64,000 nt of DNA from Aquimarina muelleri DSM 19832 (GCF_000430665.1 NZ_AUML01000006.1:115797-179796), one strand, 5' to 3'; numbered from the stretch's first letter, positions 17,932-29,022 are shown. The notes: generated from the letters alone by a model not told the origin. Translations and numbers: made by a program.

Positions 17932-20900
17932 ATGCATAAACATATTGTTACTACCCTTTTAATCGGGGTCTTTTTAACTTTTAATATCAACTCTCAAAAA
18001 GCAAATAAAAAGGAAGGTGAGAAATGGGATATTTCTAATCCTAAAGGCGGATTTAATTATAAAGATCATACGTTCAGTACCGATCAAGGTACTTGGATGA
18101 ATCTGGATGTTAGTCCAGATGGTAAAACTATTGTATTTGATCTTTTGGGAGATATTTATAGCATTCCTGTATCTGGTGGCAAAGCAAAAGCACTACGTAC
18201 TGGAGTCCCTTTTGAAGTACAACCAAGATTTAGTCCAGACGGAAAAAAAATATCCTTTACCAGCGATGCAGGTGGAGGAGATAATATATGGACTATGAAT
18301 ATCGACGGCTCCTCTGCTACTCAAATCACTAAAGAAGATTTCAGATTACTAAATAATGCTACTTGGATGCCCGACAGTAATTATCTAATAGCTAGAAAAC
18401 ACTTTACCTCTCAACGTTCCTTAGGAGCAGGCGAAATATGGCAATACCACATTACAGGAGGGTCTGGTATACAATTAACCAAAAAGAAAAACGACCAACA
18501 AGATGTTAATGAACCTAATATCTCTACCGATGGTAAATATCTGTATTATTCAGAAGACATGTATCCTGGTGGCTTTTTTCAATACAACAAAGACCCAAAC
18601 AAGCAAATTTATGCTATCAAACGATATGAGTTCAAAACTGGTAAAACAACTACTATTACAGGCGGTCCTGGTGGAGCAGCAAGACCACAAGTATCCAGAA
18701 ATGGTAAATTGCTTGCATTTGTAAAAAGAGTACGTACCAAAACAGTATTATATATACATAATCTGGAAACTGGTGAAGAATGGCCAATCTATGATGCATT
18801 AAATAAAGATCAACAAGAAGCATGGGCTATATTTGGGGTATATCCAAATTATAACTGGATGCCAGATAATAAAGAAATAGTATTCTGGTCTGGTGGAAAG
18901 ATCAACAAAATAAATATTGAAAATCAACAAGTAACCAATATTCCTTTTACCGTAGATGCAACTATTAAAATAGCTGAAACTTTACATTTTAACTCCCCTG
19001 TAGCTCCAGAAGAATTTACCGCCAAAGTAATCCGTAATGCTGTTACCTCTCCAGATGGCAAAACAATTGTATTTAGTGCTCTGGGATATATCTGGAGTAA
19101 ACCTTTACCTAAAGGTACACCACAACGACTTACCTCACAATCTAACGACTTAGAGTTCGAACCTAGTTTTTCTAAAGATGGTAAACACATTGTATATGTA
19201 ACCTGGAATGATGAAAACTTGGGAGCAATATATAAAATACCCGCAACTGGTGGTACCCCAACCAAATTAACTACCCAAAAAGGAATTTATCGAACCCCTT
19301 CCTTTAACTCTTCTAATAGCCTAATCGTATTTAAGAAAGAAGAAGGAAATAGCGACCAAGGACTTAGTTTTAGTAAAAACACAGGTATTCATACCATGTC
19401 CTCTTCTGGAGAAAATAATAAACTAGTAACAGAAGAAGGAGAATACCCAATGTTCTCGGCAGACAATACTCGAATTTTTTTCCAAACAGGAGGTACATAC
19501 TTTGGTGCATTAACCAAAGAATTAAAATCCGTAGACCTTAACGGAAAAGATCAAAAAACACATGTAAAATCTAAATATGCTAATCGGTTAGTTCCTAGTC
19601 CTGATAATAAATGGATTGCTTTTACCAACCTACATAAAGCTTTTATAGCACCATTGGTACTTAATGGTACAGAAATAGATTTGGATAACAATACTAAATC
19701 TGTACCTGTATCTCAAATCTCTAAAGACGCAGGAATTAACTTGCATTGGTCTGCAAATAGTAAAAAAATATTCTGGACTCTTGGGGAGGAATATTTTGTA
19801 AACGATATAAAAGATCGTTTTACATTTTTACCAAACTCTCCAGAAAAAGTAGGAGAAATTACTACCAAAGGCATTACGATCGATTTAAAAGTAAAAACAG
19901 ACAAGCCACAAGGTAGGATAGCTTTTACTAATGTAAGAATAATTACTATGGAAGGAGATCAGGTTATTGAAGACGGAACGATAATTATTAAAGATAATCG
20001 TATCGAAAAAATAGGAAAGACCTCTGAGATATCTGTCCCAGAAGACGCAAAAGTATATGACGCAAAAGGCAAAACAATTATGCCCGGTATTGTAGATGCG
20101 CATGCACACATAGGTGCTTTTAGACATGGTTTAACTACCCAGAAACATTGGCAGTTATATACAAATCTGGCATTTGGAGTGACAACATCTCATGATCCCT
20201 CTGCAAATACCGAATCTATATTTGCAATGTCTGAGATGATTAAAAAAGGGGAAATGGTAGGGCCACGCCTCTACTCTACTGGTATTATTTTATATGGTGC
20301 AGACGGCGATTTTAAAGCTGTGGTAAATACTTTAGAAGATGCGCGATCTTCTATTAGAAGAACCAAAGCATTTGGAGCTAAATCTGTAAAAAGTTATAAC
20401 CAACCACGTAGAGACCAACGCCAACAAATACTGCAAGCGGCTAGAGAATTAGAAATTAATGTAGTTCCTGAAGGAGGATCTACTTTTTATCATAATATGA
20501 GTATGATTATGGATGGACATACTGGTATAGAACACAATATTCCTGTAGCTCCCGTATATAAAGATGTAAACGAATTATGGAAAACCAGTAATACTGGATA
20601 TACCCCTACATTGATTGTAAATTATGGTGGTATGAATGGGGAATATTATTTCTATCAAAAAGACAATGTTTGGGAAAATAAAAAACTCCTAAAATATACA
20701 CCTAGAGCAATTATCGATGCTCGCTCCAGACACAGAACAATGGTACCTGATGAAGAATATGAAAACGGACATATATTAGTTTCAAAAACCTGTAAAGCAT
20801 TAACTGATGCAGGTGTTAAAGTTAACTTAGGTGCTCATGGACAACTACAAGGGCTGGGAGCACATTGGGAATTATGGCTCCTACAACAAGGAGGAATGAC

Positions 20901-21234
20901 CAATATGGAAGCTTTAAGAGCTGCAACTATTAATGGTGCAGAATATATCGGGGCAGGAAATGACATAGGCTCTCTTAAAGAAGGAAAGTTAGCAGATTTA
21001 ATCCTATTGGATAAAAACCCTCTAGAAGATATTAGAAATACAGAAACCGTAAAATATACCATGGTTAACGGACGATTATTTGATACCGAAACTATGAACG
21101 AGATAGGTAACACCCCTAAAAACAGAACAAAATTTTGGTGGGAGAATGTTAACTATAGTCAAGCATTTCCTTGGCATCAAGAATCTAATAGTTTTATGCA
21201 ACCAGGATGTGGATGTCATATCGGGCATAATTAA
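17932..21234 (+). CDS. Secreted amidohydrolase fused to a TolB-like beta-propeller (Tricorn-type)
   Basis: I chose the ATG at 17932 rather than an in-frame TTG at 17887 because it gives a clean signal peptide (MHKHIVTTLLIGVFLTFNIN). Residues about 35-640 are PD40/TolB-like propeller repeats (SPDGKTIVFD, SPDGKKISFTSD, SKDGKHIVYVTW). Residues about 670-1070 are a metal-dependent amidohydrolase barrel with DAHAHIG (HxH), GIEHNIP and NLGAHGQLQGLG, where later ligands are expected. The last residues form a Cys/His cluster (GCGCHIGHN). Such fusions are common secreted or periplasmic enzymes in Bacteroidota, and dipeptide-like substrates are suspected. An S10 peptidase follows 35 nt later. Confidence 0.9.
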   Translation: MHKHIVTTLLIGVFLTFNINSQKANKKEGEKWDISNPKGGFNYKDHTFSTDQGTWMNLDVSPDGKTIVFDLLGDIYSIPVSGGKAKALRTGVPFEVQPRFSPDGKKISFTSDAGGGDNIWTMNIDGSSATQITKEDFRLLNNATWMPDSNYLIARKHFTSQRSLGAGEIWQYHITGGSGIQLTKKKNDQQDVNEPNISTDGKYLYYSEDMYPGGFFQYNKDPNKQIYAIKRYEFKTGKTTTITGGPGGAARPQVSRNGKLLAFVKRVRTKTVLYIHNLETGEEWPIYDALNKDQQEAWAIFGVYPNYNWMPDNKEIVFWSGGKINKINIENQQVTNIPFTVDATIKIAETLHFNSPVAPEEFTAKVIRNAVTSPDGKTIVFSALGYIWSKPLPKGTPQRLTSQSNDLEFEPSFSKDGKHIVYVTWNDENLGAIYKIPATGGTPTKLTTQKGIYRTPSFNSSNSLIVFKKEEGNSDQGLSFSKNTGIHTMSSSGENNKLVTEEGEYPMFSADNTRIFFQTGGTYFGALTKELKSVDLNGKDQKTHVKSKYANRLVPSPDNKWIAFTNLHKAFIAPLVLNGTEIDLDNNTKSVPVSQISKDAGINLHWSANSKKIFWTLGEEYFVNDIKDRFTFLPNSPEKVGEITTKGITIDLKVKTDKPQGRIAFTNVRIITMEGDQVIEDGTIIIKDNRIEKIGKTSEISVPEDAKVYDAKGKTIMPGIVDAHAHIGAFRHGLTTQKHWQLYTNLAFGVTTSHDPSANTESIFAMSEMIKKGEMVGPRLYSTGIILYGADGDFKAVVNTLEDARSSIRRTKAFGAKSVKSYNQPRRDQRQQILQAARELEINVVPEGGSTFYHNMSMIMDGHTGIEHNIPVAPVYKDVNELWKTSNTGYTPTLIVNYGGMNGEYYFYQKDNVWENKKLLKYTPRAIIDARSRHRTMVPDEEYENGHILVSKTCKALTDAGVKVNLGAHGQLQGLGAHWELWLLQQGGMTNMEALRAATINGAEYIGAGNDIGSLKEGKLADLILLDKNPLEDIRNTETVKYTMVNGRLFDTETMNEIGNTPKNRTKFWWENVNYSQAFPWHQESNSFMQPGCGCHIGHN

Positions 21235-21269
21235 AAATATAAATCTAGTATTATCATAATCCTTAACAG

Positions 21270-22766
21270 ATGAAAAAAATATTTTCTTTACTAATTTTGG
21301 TTTTTGCTAGTATGCTTTCTACAAAGGCTCAAAATGTGAGAGTCTCTATAGATACTACTATAGTTACCAACCATACCACCACTATTAAGCAACAAACAAT
21401 TCCTTATAAGGCTACCACAGGGTTTCAACCTGTTTGGGATGAATCTGGTACACCTATAGCATCTTTATCCTATACATACTATAAGAGGTCTGATATTAAA
21501 AATGACGAAAAACGACCTTTAGTAATTTCATTTAATGGTGGCCCTGGATCTGCCTCTGTATGGATGCATATTGCATATACCGGACCTCGTATTCTCAAAA
21601 TTGATGAGGAAGGATTTCCTGTACAACCCTACGGTATTAAAGCAAACCCAAATTCTATATTAGACGTTGCAGATATCGTTTTTGTTAACCCTGTTAATAC
21701 TGGGTACTCCAGAATGATCCCTGGTAGTGATGGAAAAATGCCTGAAAAAGAATTATTTTTTGGAGTACAAGCAGATGTAAAATATTTGGCAGGTTGGATT
21801 AATACCTTTGTATCTAGGAATAATCGATGGAGATCTCCAAAATATCTTATTGGTGAAAGTTATGGCACAACCAGAGTATCTGGCTTGGCATTAGAGTTAC
21901 AAAACCAACACTGGATGTACCTTAATGGAGTAATATTAGTCTCACCAACTGAAATTGGATTTAAGTTTGCTGGCCCAGTAGAGGTTGCCAACAGGTTACC
22001 TTATTTTACAGCAGCAGCATGGTATCATAAAATGCTTCCGCCAGAACTACAAAATAAAGATCTAAGCGAAATATTACCAGAAGTAGAGAACTATACTATT
22101 AATGAATTATTACCTGCGATTGTAAAAAGTGGATATCTTGAAAAAGATAAAAAGGAAAATGTTATCACTAAAATGGCATATTACTCTGGGCTTTCTAAAA
22201 AAACAATACGCCAACATAACCTCGAAGTACCAAAAGCTTATTTTTGGAAAGATCTTTTAAGAGATAAAGATGGATATACTATTGGCAGACTAGATTCTCG
22301 CTACAAAGGAATGGATATAAAAGAAGCAGGAGAGGCACCAGATTATAATAGTGAGCTAACCTCTTGGTTACACTCATTTACTCCTGCTATAAATTATTAT
22401 TACAGTCAAGAACTTAATTTTAAAACAGATCTTAAATATAATATGTTTGGATCTGTAAGACCTTGGGATAGAACAAAAGGTAACCAAACAGGAGAAAACC
22501 TAAGAAAAGCCATGGCTATGAATGCTAATCTACATACCATGATACAATCTGGTTATTATGATGGTGCTACTACTTATTTTAATGCAAAATATGTAATGTG
22601 GCAGCTTAATGCCAATGGTAAACTTACTGACCGCCTAAGCTTTAAAGGGTATCGTAGTGGACACATGATGTATCTGCGCAACGAGGATTTAATTCAAGCC
22701 AACGATGATATTAGAGCATTTATAACCAAATCCTCTGCTAATATTAGCAAAGGATCAAAATACTAA
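21270..22766 (+). CDS. Secreted S10-family serine carboxypeptidase
   Basis: The 498-residue protein has a signal peptide (ending LSTKAQ). The oxyanion motif NGGPGSASVW, the nucleophile motif GESYGTTR (near residue 196), an Asp region YDGATTYF and a final SGHMMY His mark an S10 carboxypeptidase. It removes C-terminal amino acids at mildly acidic pH. It lies 35 nt downstream of the amidohydrolase fusion and 3 nt upstream of pirin, and is probably co-transcribed with both, giving a secreted peptide-degrading set. Confidence 0.92.
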   Translation: MKKIFSLLILVFASMLSTKAQNVRVSIDTTIVTNHTTTIKQQTIPYKATTGFQPVWDESGTPIASLSYTYYKRSDIKNDEKRPLVISFNGGPGSASVWMHIAYTGPRILKIDEEGFPVQPYGIKANPNSILDVADIVFVNPVNTGYSRMIPGSDGKMPEKELFFGVQADVKYLAGWINTFVSRNNRWRSPKYLIGESYGTTRVSGLALELQNQHWMYLNGVILVSPTEIGFKFAGPVEVANRLPYFTAAAWYHKMLPPELQNKDLSEILPEVENYTINELLPAIVKSGYLEKDKKENVITKMAYYSGLSKKTIRQHNLEVPKAYFWKDLLRDKDGYTIGRLDSRYKGMDIKEAGEAPDYNSELTSWLHSFTPAINYYYSQELNFKTDLKYNMFGSVRPWDRTKGNQTGENLRKAMAMNANLHTMIQSGYYDGATTYFNAKYVMWQLNANGKLTDRLSFKGYRSGHMMYLRNEDLIQANDDIRAFITKSSANISKGSKY

Positions 22767-22769
22767 ACT

Positions 22770-23780
22770 ATGTCTGCAATTATTAAAATTAAGCCTTTAG
22801 GTTTTACTTGGGAAACCAGCGATCCATTTTTGTTTTGTGCATATCACGAAGATCAATATCCAAAAGGAAATGGGAAATTAGGGCCAGACGCCTCACTCGA
22901 AGGAAGAAATATAGGTCAGGATTTTACTTTAAAAGATGGTTGGCGAATGTATCATGGCACCAACATACCTGGTTTTCCTGCACATCCACATCGTGGTTTT
23001 GAAACCGTTACAGTTGTGCAAAAAGGATTAGTGGATCATTCAGACTCTCTGGGTGCTGCAGGGCGTTTTGGCAATGGAGATGTGCAATGGATGACCGCAG
23101 GTAAAGGTGTACAACATTCTGAAATGTTTCCTTTATTGAATACTGAAAAAGAGAATCCCTTTTTACTATTTCAGGTTTGGCTTAACCTCCCCAGAAATAA
23201 AAAAATGGTAGATCCACATTTTAAGATGTTATGGAGCGACGAAATTCCGATCCTTAAAACTAAGGATGATTCTGAAAAAATCACTCAAATAACCTTAATT
23301 GCAGGAAAATTTAATGATGAAATGGCTCCTACCCCTGCGCCAGATTCCTGGGCTACAGATCCAGAAAATGAAATAGCTATCTGGACCATAAAAATGGACC
23401 CCAATGCTACATTTACTTTTCCTACCGCATCTAAAGGAATAAATAGATCTTTATATTTTTTTAAAGGCAATGACCTAATTAGCGAAGGATACACCATACC
23501 TGTTAACCATGAAATAGTACTAAACGCCGATAAAGAGATCACTATAAAAAATGGAAACACCGAAGCACATTTTTTACTTTTACAAGGTAGACCAATTAAC
23601 GAGCCTGTAGTAAAACAAGGGCCTTTTGTTATGAATAGCCAAATAGAAATTAGAGAAGCTATACAAGAATACCAACAAACAGAATTTGGTGGTTGGCCAT
23701 GGTCTGGTTATGATCATGTTCATGACCCCTCTGTAGGTAGATTCGCTCTTTATCCTGATGGTACCGAAATAAAAAAATAA
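22770..23780 (+). CDS. Pirin-family protein
   Basis: The 336-residue bicupin has the pirin signature [20 protein letters not shown] followed by [17 protein letters not shown]. The metal ligands (His-x-His, His, Glu) are intact. The second cupin is less conserved, and the C-terminus has the [18 protein letters not shown] tail of a longer pirin subfamily. Pirins bind Fe, and some have quercetinase or redox-sensing roles; the role here is unknown. It follows the S10 gene by 3 nt. Confidence 0.92.
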   Translation: MSAIIKIKPLGFTWETSDPFLFCAYHEDQYPKGNGKLGPDASLEGRNIGQDFTLKDGWRMYHGTNIPGFPAHPHRGFETVTVVQKGLVDHSDSLGAAGRFGNGDVQWMTAGKGVQHSEMFPLLNTEKENPFLLFQVWLNLPRNKKMVDPHFKMLWSDEIPILKTKDDSEKITQITLIAGKFNDEMAPTPAPDSWATDPENEIAIWTIKMDPNATFTFPTASKGINRSLYFFKGNDLISEGYTIPVNHEIVLNADKEITIKNGNTEAHFLLLQGRPINEPVVKQGPFVMNSQIEIREAIQEYQQTEFGGWPWSGYDHVHDPSVGRFALYPDGTEIKK

Positions 23781-23891
23781 CACATAACTCCCTCATTAAA
23801 AGTAAATAATCACTAACTTTAATTTCAATTTTTTATTAAATAAAATATTTTTAACATCATTCTAGTCTTATAATTACTTAATTTAGAACAA

Positions 23892-25961
23892 ATGTGTAAT
23901 AGAAAAACCTTTCTTTTACCCTTTCTTTATTTTCTGTATACTATTTTATTCTTTTCGTGTGCAAAGAAGAAGATTTTAACAGAAACAGAAATAGATTGGT
24001 TAAAACAGAATGACTCTATTATTGTTGCATTATGTCCTTATTACCCTCCCTATCAATTTATAGACGATAATAATACTATCGAAGGCATTTTTATTGAGTA
24101 CTTAAGTTTAATTGAAGATAAAATAGATCACAAATTCAAAAGGAAATATTATTCTGAATGGCCTAAATTAATGAAGGATGCTAGAGGTAATAAGATAGAT
24201 ATTATTATAGAGATAGAAAGAACCCCATCCAGAGATACTTACCTTAGTTTTTATTCTCACCTCTTTGAATCTAATCATGTTATTGTTACCCGAAAAGATG
24301 TTACCACTAACAAAAAAATTACCGACTTTAATAAACAACAAATAACAATCCCTCAAGATTTTGCCATTCTAGAACTTTTAGAGAAAGAGTATCCAGATAT
24401 TATCTTTAAAGAGAACAAAAACGATTTGGTTTGTCTTCAAAACCTAAATTCAGGAAAATACGATGCTTATATTGGTCCTAAAGCAATTGCCAACTATCTT
24501 ATTAATACCAAAAAATTAAATAACCTACAAATATCCTCAGAAACAGATATACCATATATACCCTTAATTGCTGTAGATAAAAAAAATAAAGTCCTTAATG
24601 ACATTATTAAAAAGGCTATTCTTGCTATTTCTGATTCTGAAAATCAAAACATTCTTGAAAATTGGCTATATACAGAAACAAAACCTTTTTATAAAAGAGC
24701 AGGTTTTCTAATCCCCTTTATTCTTTTTATGGCATCTGGACTCATTTTTATACTAGGTATAAATTTTTATCTGGGATATAAAGTAAAACAAAAAACAAAG
24801 TCCCTTAAAATAGCTAAAGATGAAGCAGAAAAAAATAATGAATTAAAATCCGCTTTTATACAGAATATCTCCCATGAAATTCGAACACCTATGAATGGTA
24901 TTGTTGGATTTTCTAAATTTTTAAATGAAAACACAAATAATATAGAGAAAATAGAATATTCTGAAATCATAGCTAATAGTAGTAAACAATTAATGAATAG
25001 TATGAACAACATACTTGAAATTTCGGAGCTACAAACTAAACTAGTTAAACTCGATCCTAAGAAAACAGATTTGCAGGAACTTTTTGACGATATTTTCTCA
25101 CTATATGAAACAAAAGCTAAAGAAAAGGGAATAGTATTATTACTTAACAATAACATTATAGAGTATCATCGTTTTGTATATATAGACAAATCAAGGCTTA
25201 ACAAAACAATCAAAATATTAGTCGAAAACGCTATTAAATATACAAAAAAAGGCGCTATACTTATTTCTTGTACGATTCATAAAAGTACTTTGGTGGTAAC
25301 AATTAGAGACTCTGGCGTTGGAATAAAATCAGAAAATCAAAAACTTATATTTAAAAGTTTTACGCAATCTGAAAATCAAATATCAAAAAAATACGGAGGC
25401 TTAGGGATTGGGCTAACCCTAGCCAAAGAAAATACTCAGTTAATGAAAGGTAAATTATCTTTTTCTTCTATCCCCAATAAAGGATCTACTTTTCGGCTTG
25501 AAATACCTTTTGCTATATTCACCTTTAAAAATAAAAACAATATACTTCCTGTTACTCTAGATAAAATAAAAACCTATACTATTTTAATTGCAGAAGATGG
25601 TGATATTAATTTTCTAGTACTAAAAACCATCTTGCTAAAAATAGAAAACTATGATTTTATTATTCATCGAGCTCATAATGGTAAAGAAGCTACTGTTTTT
25701 TTTGAAGAAATAAATACTATAGACCTAGTATTTATGGATATAAAAATGCCTGAAATGAACGGTTATGATGCAACAAGATGGATCAAGAAACTACATCCTA
25801 GACTTCCTGTAATCGCTCAAACAGCTTATACCAATAATGAGGATATACAAAATGCTTTTAATGCAGGTTGCGATGATTTTATTTCAAAACCTATTGATCC
25901 AAAATCAATACAAAAGATAATACATAAATATCTACCAACTTATTCTTTTTTAAATTACTGA
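23892..25961 (+). CDS. Hybrid sensor histidine kinase with periplasmic SBP-type sensor (first of a tandem pair)
   Basis: The 689-residue protein has, in order: a lipoprotein-like or signal-anchor N-terminus (FFSCAKKK), a family-3 solute-binding sensor (about 35-265), a membrane helix (about 272-297), HisKA with FIQNISHEIRTPMNGIVGF (phospho-His about residue 330), HATPase (LVENAIKYT, DSGVGI, GGLGIGLTL), and a receiver (about 560-685; AEDGDIN, phospho-Asp in VFMDIKMP, Lys in FISKPID). It should detect a small extracellular ligand such as an amino acid and pass phosphate to its own receiver. No DNA-binding domain is present, so a downstream partner is needed. It is closely similar in layout and sequence to the next gene. 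Confidence 0.93.
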   Translation: MCNRKTFLLPFLYFLYTILFFSCAKKKILTETEIDWLKQNDSIIVALCPYYPPYQFIDDNNTIEGIFIEYLSLIEDKIDHKFKRKYYSEWPKLMKDARGNKIDIIIEIERTPSRDTYLSFYSHLFESNHVIVTRKDVTTNKKITDFNKQQITIPQDFAILELLEKEYPDIIFKENKNDLVCLQNLNSGKYDAYIGPKAIANYLINTKKLNNLQISSETDIPYIPLIAVDKKNKVLNDIIKKAILAISDSENQNILENWLYTETKPFYKRAGFLIPFILFMASGLIFILGINFYLGYKVKQKTKSLKIAKDEAEKNNELKSAFIQNISHEIRTPMNGIVGFSKFLNENTNNIEKIEYSEIIANSSKQLMNSMNNILEISELQTKLVKLDPKKTDLQELFDDIFSLYETKAKEKGIVLLLNNNIIEYHRFVYIDKSRLNKTIKILVENAIKYTKKGAILISCTIHKSTLVVTIRDSGVGIKSENQKLIFKSFTQSENQISKKYGGLGIGLTLAKENTQLMKGKLSFSSIPNKGSTFRLEIPFAIFTFKNKNNILPVTLDKIKTYTILIAEDGDINFLVLKTILLKIENYDFIIHRAHNGKEATVFFEEINTIDLVFMDIKMPEMNGYDATRWIKKLHPRLPVIAQTAYTNNEDIQNAFNAGCDDFISKPIDPKSIQKIIHKYLPTYSFLNY

Positions 25962-26092
25962 TTAAGTCTTAACTCTATTTATAATCTTAATAAATTCAAA
26001 AAATAAGAGAACCCTTTTTTGAGAGTCTTGTGATTAAATACTATCTTTATTAACAAAGGGTAAAAAAAGTAAGGGATAACTAGTTAAAAACT

Positions 26093-28171
26093 ATGGTAAA
26101 AAAATCACTTCATATTTTCCTTACATCTATTTTAATATTAGGATATCTTTCTTGCTCTAAGTCTACAATACTTAATGAACAAGAAAAAAAATGGCTTCAA
26201 AACAATGATAGCATTACTGTTGGAGTTTTCCCTTATTACGCTCCATATCAATTCATAAATGAAAATGAAAAGATAGATGGTGTTTTAATTGATTACCTTT
26301 CTCTTATAGAAAAAAAGACAGGGCATAAATTTCAACGAAAATTATATACTAATTGGGAAAACTTATTAAATGATGCCAAAAATAATAAAGTTGAAATTAT
26401 ATTAGAAATACAACAAACTTCTAGTAGAGATTCTTATCTCAACTTTTACTCTCAACTTTTTGAATCTAGTCATACTATTGTTACTAGAAAAGATGTTAAT
26501 TATGGAAAAGATTTAGAAAACTACTACGATAAAATAATCACTGTTCCCAAGGATTATGCCATACATGAAATTTTAAAAGAAAAAGAAAAAAATCTTAACA
26601 TATCTACCGAAATAGATGACATTACCTGTTTAAAACAAGTTCTCTCTGGAAAATATCATGCCTATATTGGTCCAAAAGCTGTCGCTAATTACCTTATAAA
26701 AACAGAAAGCCTAAACGATCTTAAAATTGTTGCAGAAACAAAATATAACTACGCTCCAAGTTTAGCTGTTCAAAAAAGTAATACATATCTTAATCAGATT
26801 ATTTCAAAATCTACTAATAGTATTACAGATCATGAAAAACAAGTGATTTTTGATAATTGGTTGTATAACCCTATAATTCCATTTTATAAAAAAGCTAGTT
26901 TTTGGATTACTCTTACCGCAATGGCTTTACTGTTATTAATAATCATTCTTTTACTTAATAGATATTTAAAATTTTTAATCCTACAAAAAACAAAAGAATT
27001 AAGCTTTGCAAAAGAAAAAGCAGAAGAAAGTAATAAGCTAAAAACAGCTTTTATTCATAACATATCTCATGAAGTTCGAACTCCTATGAATGGTATTATT
27101 GGGTTTTCTGAATTATTAAATGACCCAAAAATTACGGCTGAGGATCAGAAAAAATATTCTAAAATCATCATTGACAGTAGCAATCAACTAATCAATATTA
27201 TAGATGATATTATAGAAATTTCCCAACTAGAAACCAATCAAGTAGAAGTTAGATCTGAAGAAGTAAACCTTAATGCTTTATTAGATATACTGTTTTCTGA
27301 TTTTCAAAGTAAGGCGGTAAGTAAAAATATTGCAATATATCTAAATAATAAACTAACAGACGATCAGGCTTTTTTACTAATCGATAAACTAAAAATAACT
27401 AAAATATTACGTAACCTTATCGACAATGCTATTAAATTTACTACCAAAGGTACAGTCGAAATTTATTGTGAAATAAAAGAAGGAATTCTAATTATTTCGG
27501 TAAAAGATACTGGAATAGGTATAAAATCTGAGGATCAAGAACTAATCTTTAAAAACTTTTCGCAGTCTGAGAAAGAAGCTACCAAAAGTTATGATGGCCT
27601 TGGATTAGGATTATCTATAGCTCAAAAAAATGCTAAACTAATCAATGGTAATATTTCTTTTACTTCTATGCTCAACAAAGGTTCTAGTTTTATTTTTACT
27701 ATACCCCATAATCCTGTGTTTACTGCTACAAATCAAAATGTTTCTTTAAAAATAAACAACACACACGATCTCCCTTTAAAACAAGTGATTCTTATTGTTG
27801 AAGATGGAGAAATAAACTTTTTGTACTTAAAAACTATTCTGCATACAATGAAAGAATTTAAATTTGTAATTTATCGTGCAGAAAATGGTAAAGAAGCAAT
27901 AGAAATCTGCAAAAAAAATGAAGGCATTGATTTAATATTAATGGATATAAGAATGCCTATAATGGATGGATATACTGCTACTAAGAAGATAAAAAAAATG
28001 AGACCCGAACTACCTATTGTAGCACAAACGGCATATTCTACAGAAGAAGACGTACAAAAAGCACTAGATGCTGGTTGTGATGATTTTGTATCTAAACCTA
28101 TAGATAGAAAAATACTAAGACCTATTATTGATAAATACTTTTCTGTTTTTTCTAAATCCAAATTTACCTAA
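26093..28171 (+). CDS. Hybrid sensor histidine kinase with periplasmic SBP-type sensor (second of a tandem pair)
   Basis: The 692-residue protein is a paralogue of the preceding gene with the same domain order: lipobox-like LGYLSCS N-terminus, family-3 solute-binding sensor (about 35-265), membrane helix, HisKA (FIHNISHEVRTPMNGIIGF), HATPase (LIDNAIKFT, DTGIGI, DGLGLGLSI) and receiver (VEDGEIN, LMDIRMP, FVSKPID). Catalytic residues are intact in both. The sensor halves share motifs (Y-Y-P-Y-Q-F-I, SRDSYL, KYxAYIGPKA) but differ enough that the ligands may differ. Its stop codon directly abuts the DUF1853 start. Confidence 0.93.
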   Translation: MVKKSLHIFLTSILILGYLSCSKSTILNEQEKKWLQNNDSITVGVFPYYAPYQFINENEKIDGVLIDYLSLIEKKTGHKFQRKLYTNWENLLNDAKNNKVEIILEIQQTSSRDSYLNFYSQLFESSHTIVTRKDVNYGKDLENYYDKIITVPKDYAIHEILKEKEKNLNISTEIDDITCLKQVLSGKYHAYIGPKAVANYLIKTESLNDLKIVAETKYNYAPSLAVQKSNTYLNQIISKSTNSITDHEKQVIFDNWLYNPIIPFYKKASFWITLTAMALLLLIIILLLNRYLKFLILQKTKELSFAKEKAEESNKLKTAFIHNISHEVRTPMNGIIGFSELLNDPKITAEDQKKYSKIIIDSSNQLINIIDDIIEISQLETNQVEVRSEEVNLNALLDILFSDFQSKAVSKNIAIYLNNKLTDDQAFLLIDKLKITKILRNLIDNAIKFTTKGTVEIYCEIKEGILIISVKDTGIGIKSEDQELIFKNFSQSEKEATKSYDGLGLGLSIAQKNAKLINGNISFTSMLNKGSSFIFTIPHNPVFTATNQNVSLKINNTHDLPLKQVILIVEDGEINFLYLKTILHTMKEFKFVIYRAENGKEAIEICKKNEGIDLILMDIRMPIMDGYTATKKIKKMRPELPIVAQTAYSTEEDVQKALDAGCDDFVSKPIDRKILRPIIDKYFSVFSKSKFT

Positions 28172-28999
28172 ATGTCAATTACAAATGAGTATCTGGGTTT
28201 TCTTAGTAGTCATCCTTTGTGGCTAGACAAAAAGTTTTTATCCTTAACACCATTTAACTTTGCTGGTTTGGTACCACCTGACTTTTCTATAGATAAGTCT
28301 ATAAAAATCAATATTCGAGAAAACGAAGTTCTGGGTAAACGAATAGAACACTTTTTTGAATATAGTATCATTAATTCTAATCGGTATACTATAATCGCAA
28401 ATAATATTCAAGTATTTAAAGATAAAATTACTATTGGAGAATTAGACTTTTTAGTAAAAGACCTACAAAAAAACAAAGTAATCCATATTGAACTAGTTTA
28501 TAAATTTTATCTTTTTGACCCTACAATAGATGGTGATTTACATCGATGGATAGGTCCTAATCGCAAAGATACTCTACTTCAAAAAGCAAAAAAAATAAAA
28601 GAAAAACAGTTGCCTTTATTACACTATAAAGAAACAAGTGCTATTTTAAAAAAATTACAATTAGACATCAATACTATAGAGCAACAGGTTTGTTATCTTG
28701 CTAATCTTTTTATTCCTTTTTCTCTTAAAAAAACTACTTTTCCATACATTAATAACCAATGTATAGTGGGCTATTGGATACCAATAAAAGCTTTTACTTT
28801 AAAAGAATATGGTTCTTACCAATTTTATATACCACAAAAAAAAGATTGGGTAATTGCTCCTAAACATTGTGATACTTGGTTCTCTTTTAAGGATATTATT
28901 GAATCTATAGAGGCTTTATTATCTCAAAAAAAATCTCCGCTACTTTGGATAAAAAGTAACGAAGATTCTTATTTTCGATTTTTTATTGTTTGGTGGTAA
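28172..28999 (+). CDS. DUF1853 family protein
   Basis: The 275-residue cytosolic protein carries the DUF1853 core. An early LSSHPLWL is followed by GELDFLVKDLQKNKVIHIEL, then YKFYLFDP and a Gly-Pro-Asn-Arg-Lys-Asp motif. The Glu/Asp...Glu-x-x-x-Lys arrangement (IGELDFLV...HIELVYKFYL) is like that of restriction-endonuclease folds, although no nuclease activity is established. It begins directly at the end of the second sensor kinase with no gap, so it is translationally coupled, perhaps by chance of operon compaction. Confidence 0.85.
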   Translation: MSITNEYLGFLSSHPLWLDKKFLSLTPFNFAGLVPPDFSIDKSIKINIRENEVLGKRIEHFFEYSIINSNRYTIIANNIQVFKDKITIGELDFLVKDLQKNKVIHIELVYKFYLFDPTIDGDLHRWIGPNRKDTLLQKAKKIKEKQLPLLHYKETSAILKKLQLDINTIEQQVCYLANLFIPFSLKKTTFPYINNQCIVGYWIPIKAFTLKEYGSYQFYIPQKKDWVIAPKHCDTWFSFKDIIESIEALLSQKKSPLLWIKSNEDSYFRFFIVWW

Positions 29000-29022
29000 T
29001 CGCGTTCTTATGAATCTAAAAA

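Noticed and set aside
22808..23002. Overlapping 64-codon frame inside the pirin gene
   Set aside because: It lies fully inside a well-conserved gene in another frame, like several other shadow frames in the amidohydrolase and SLC13 genes.
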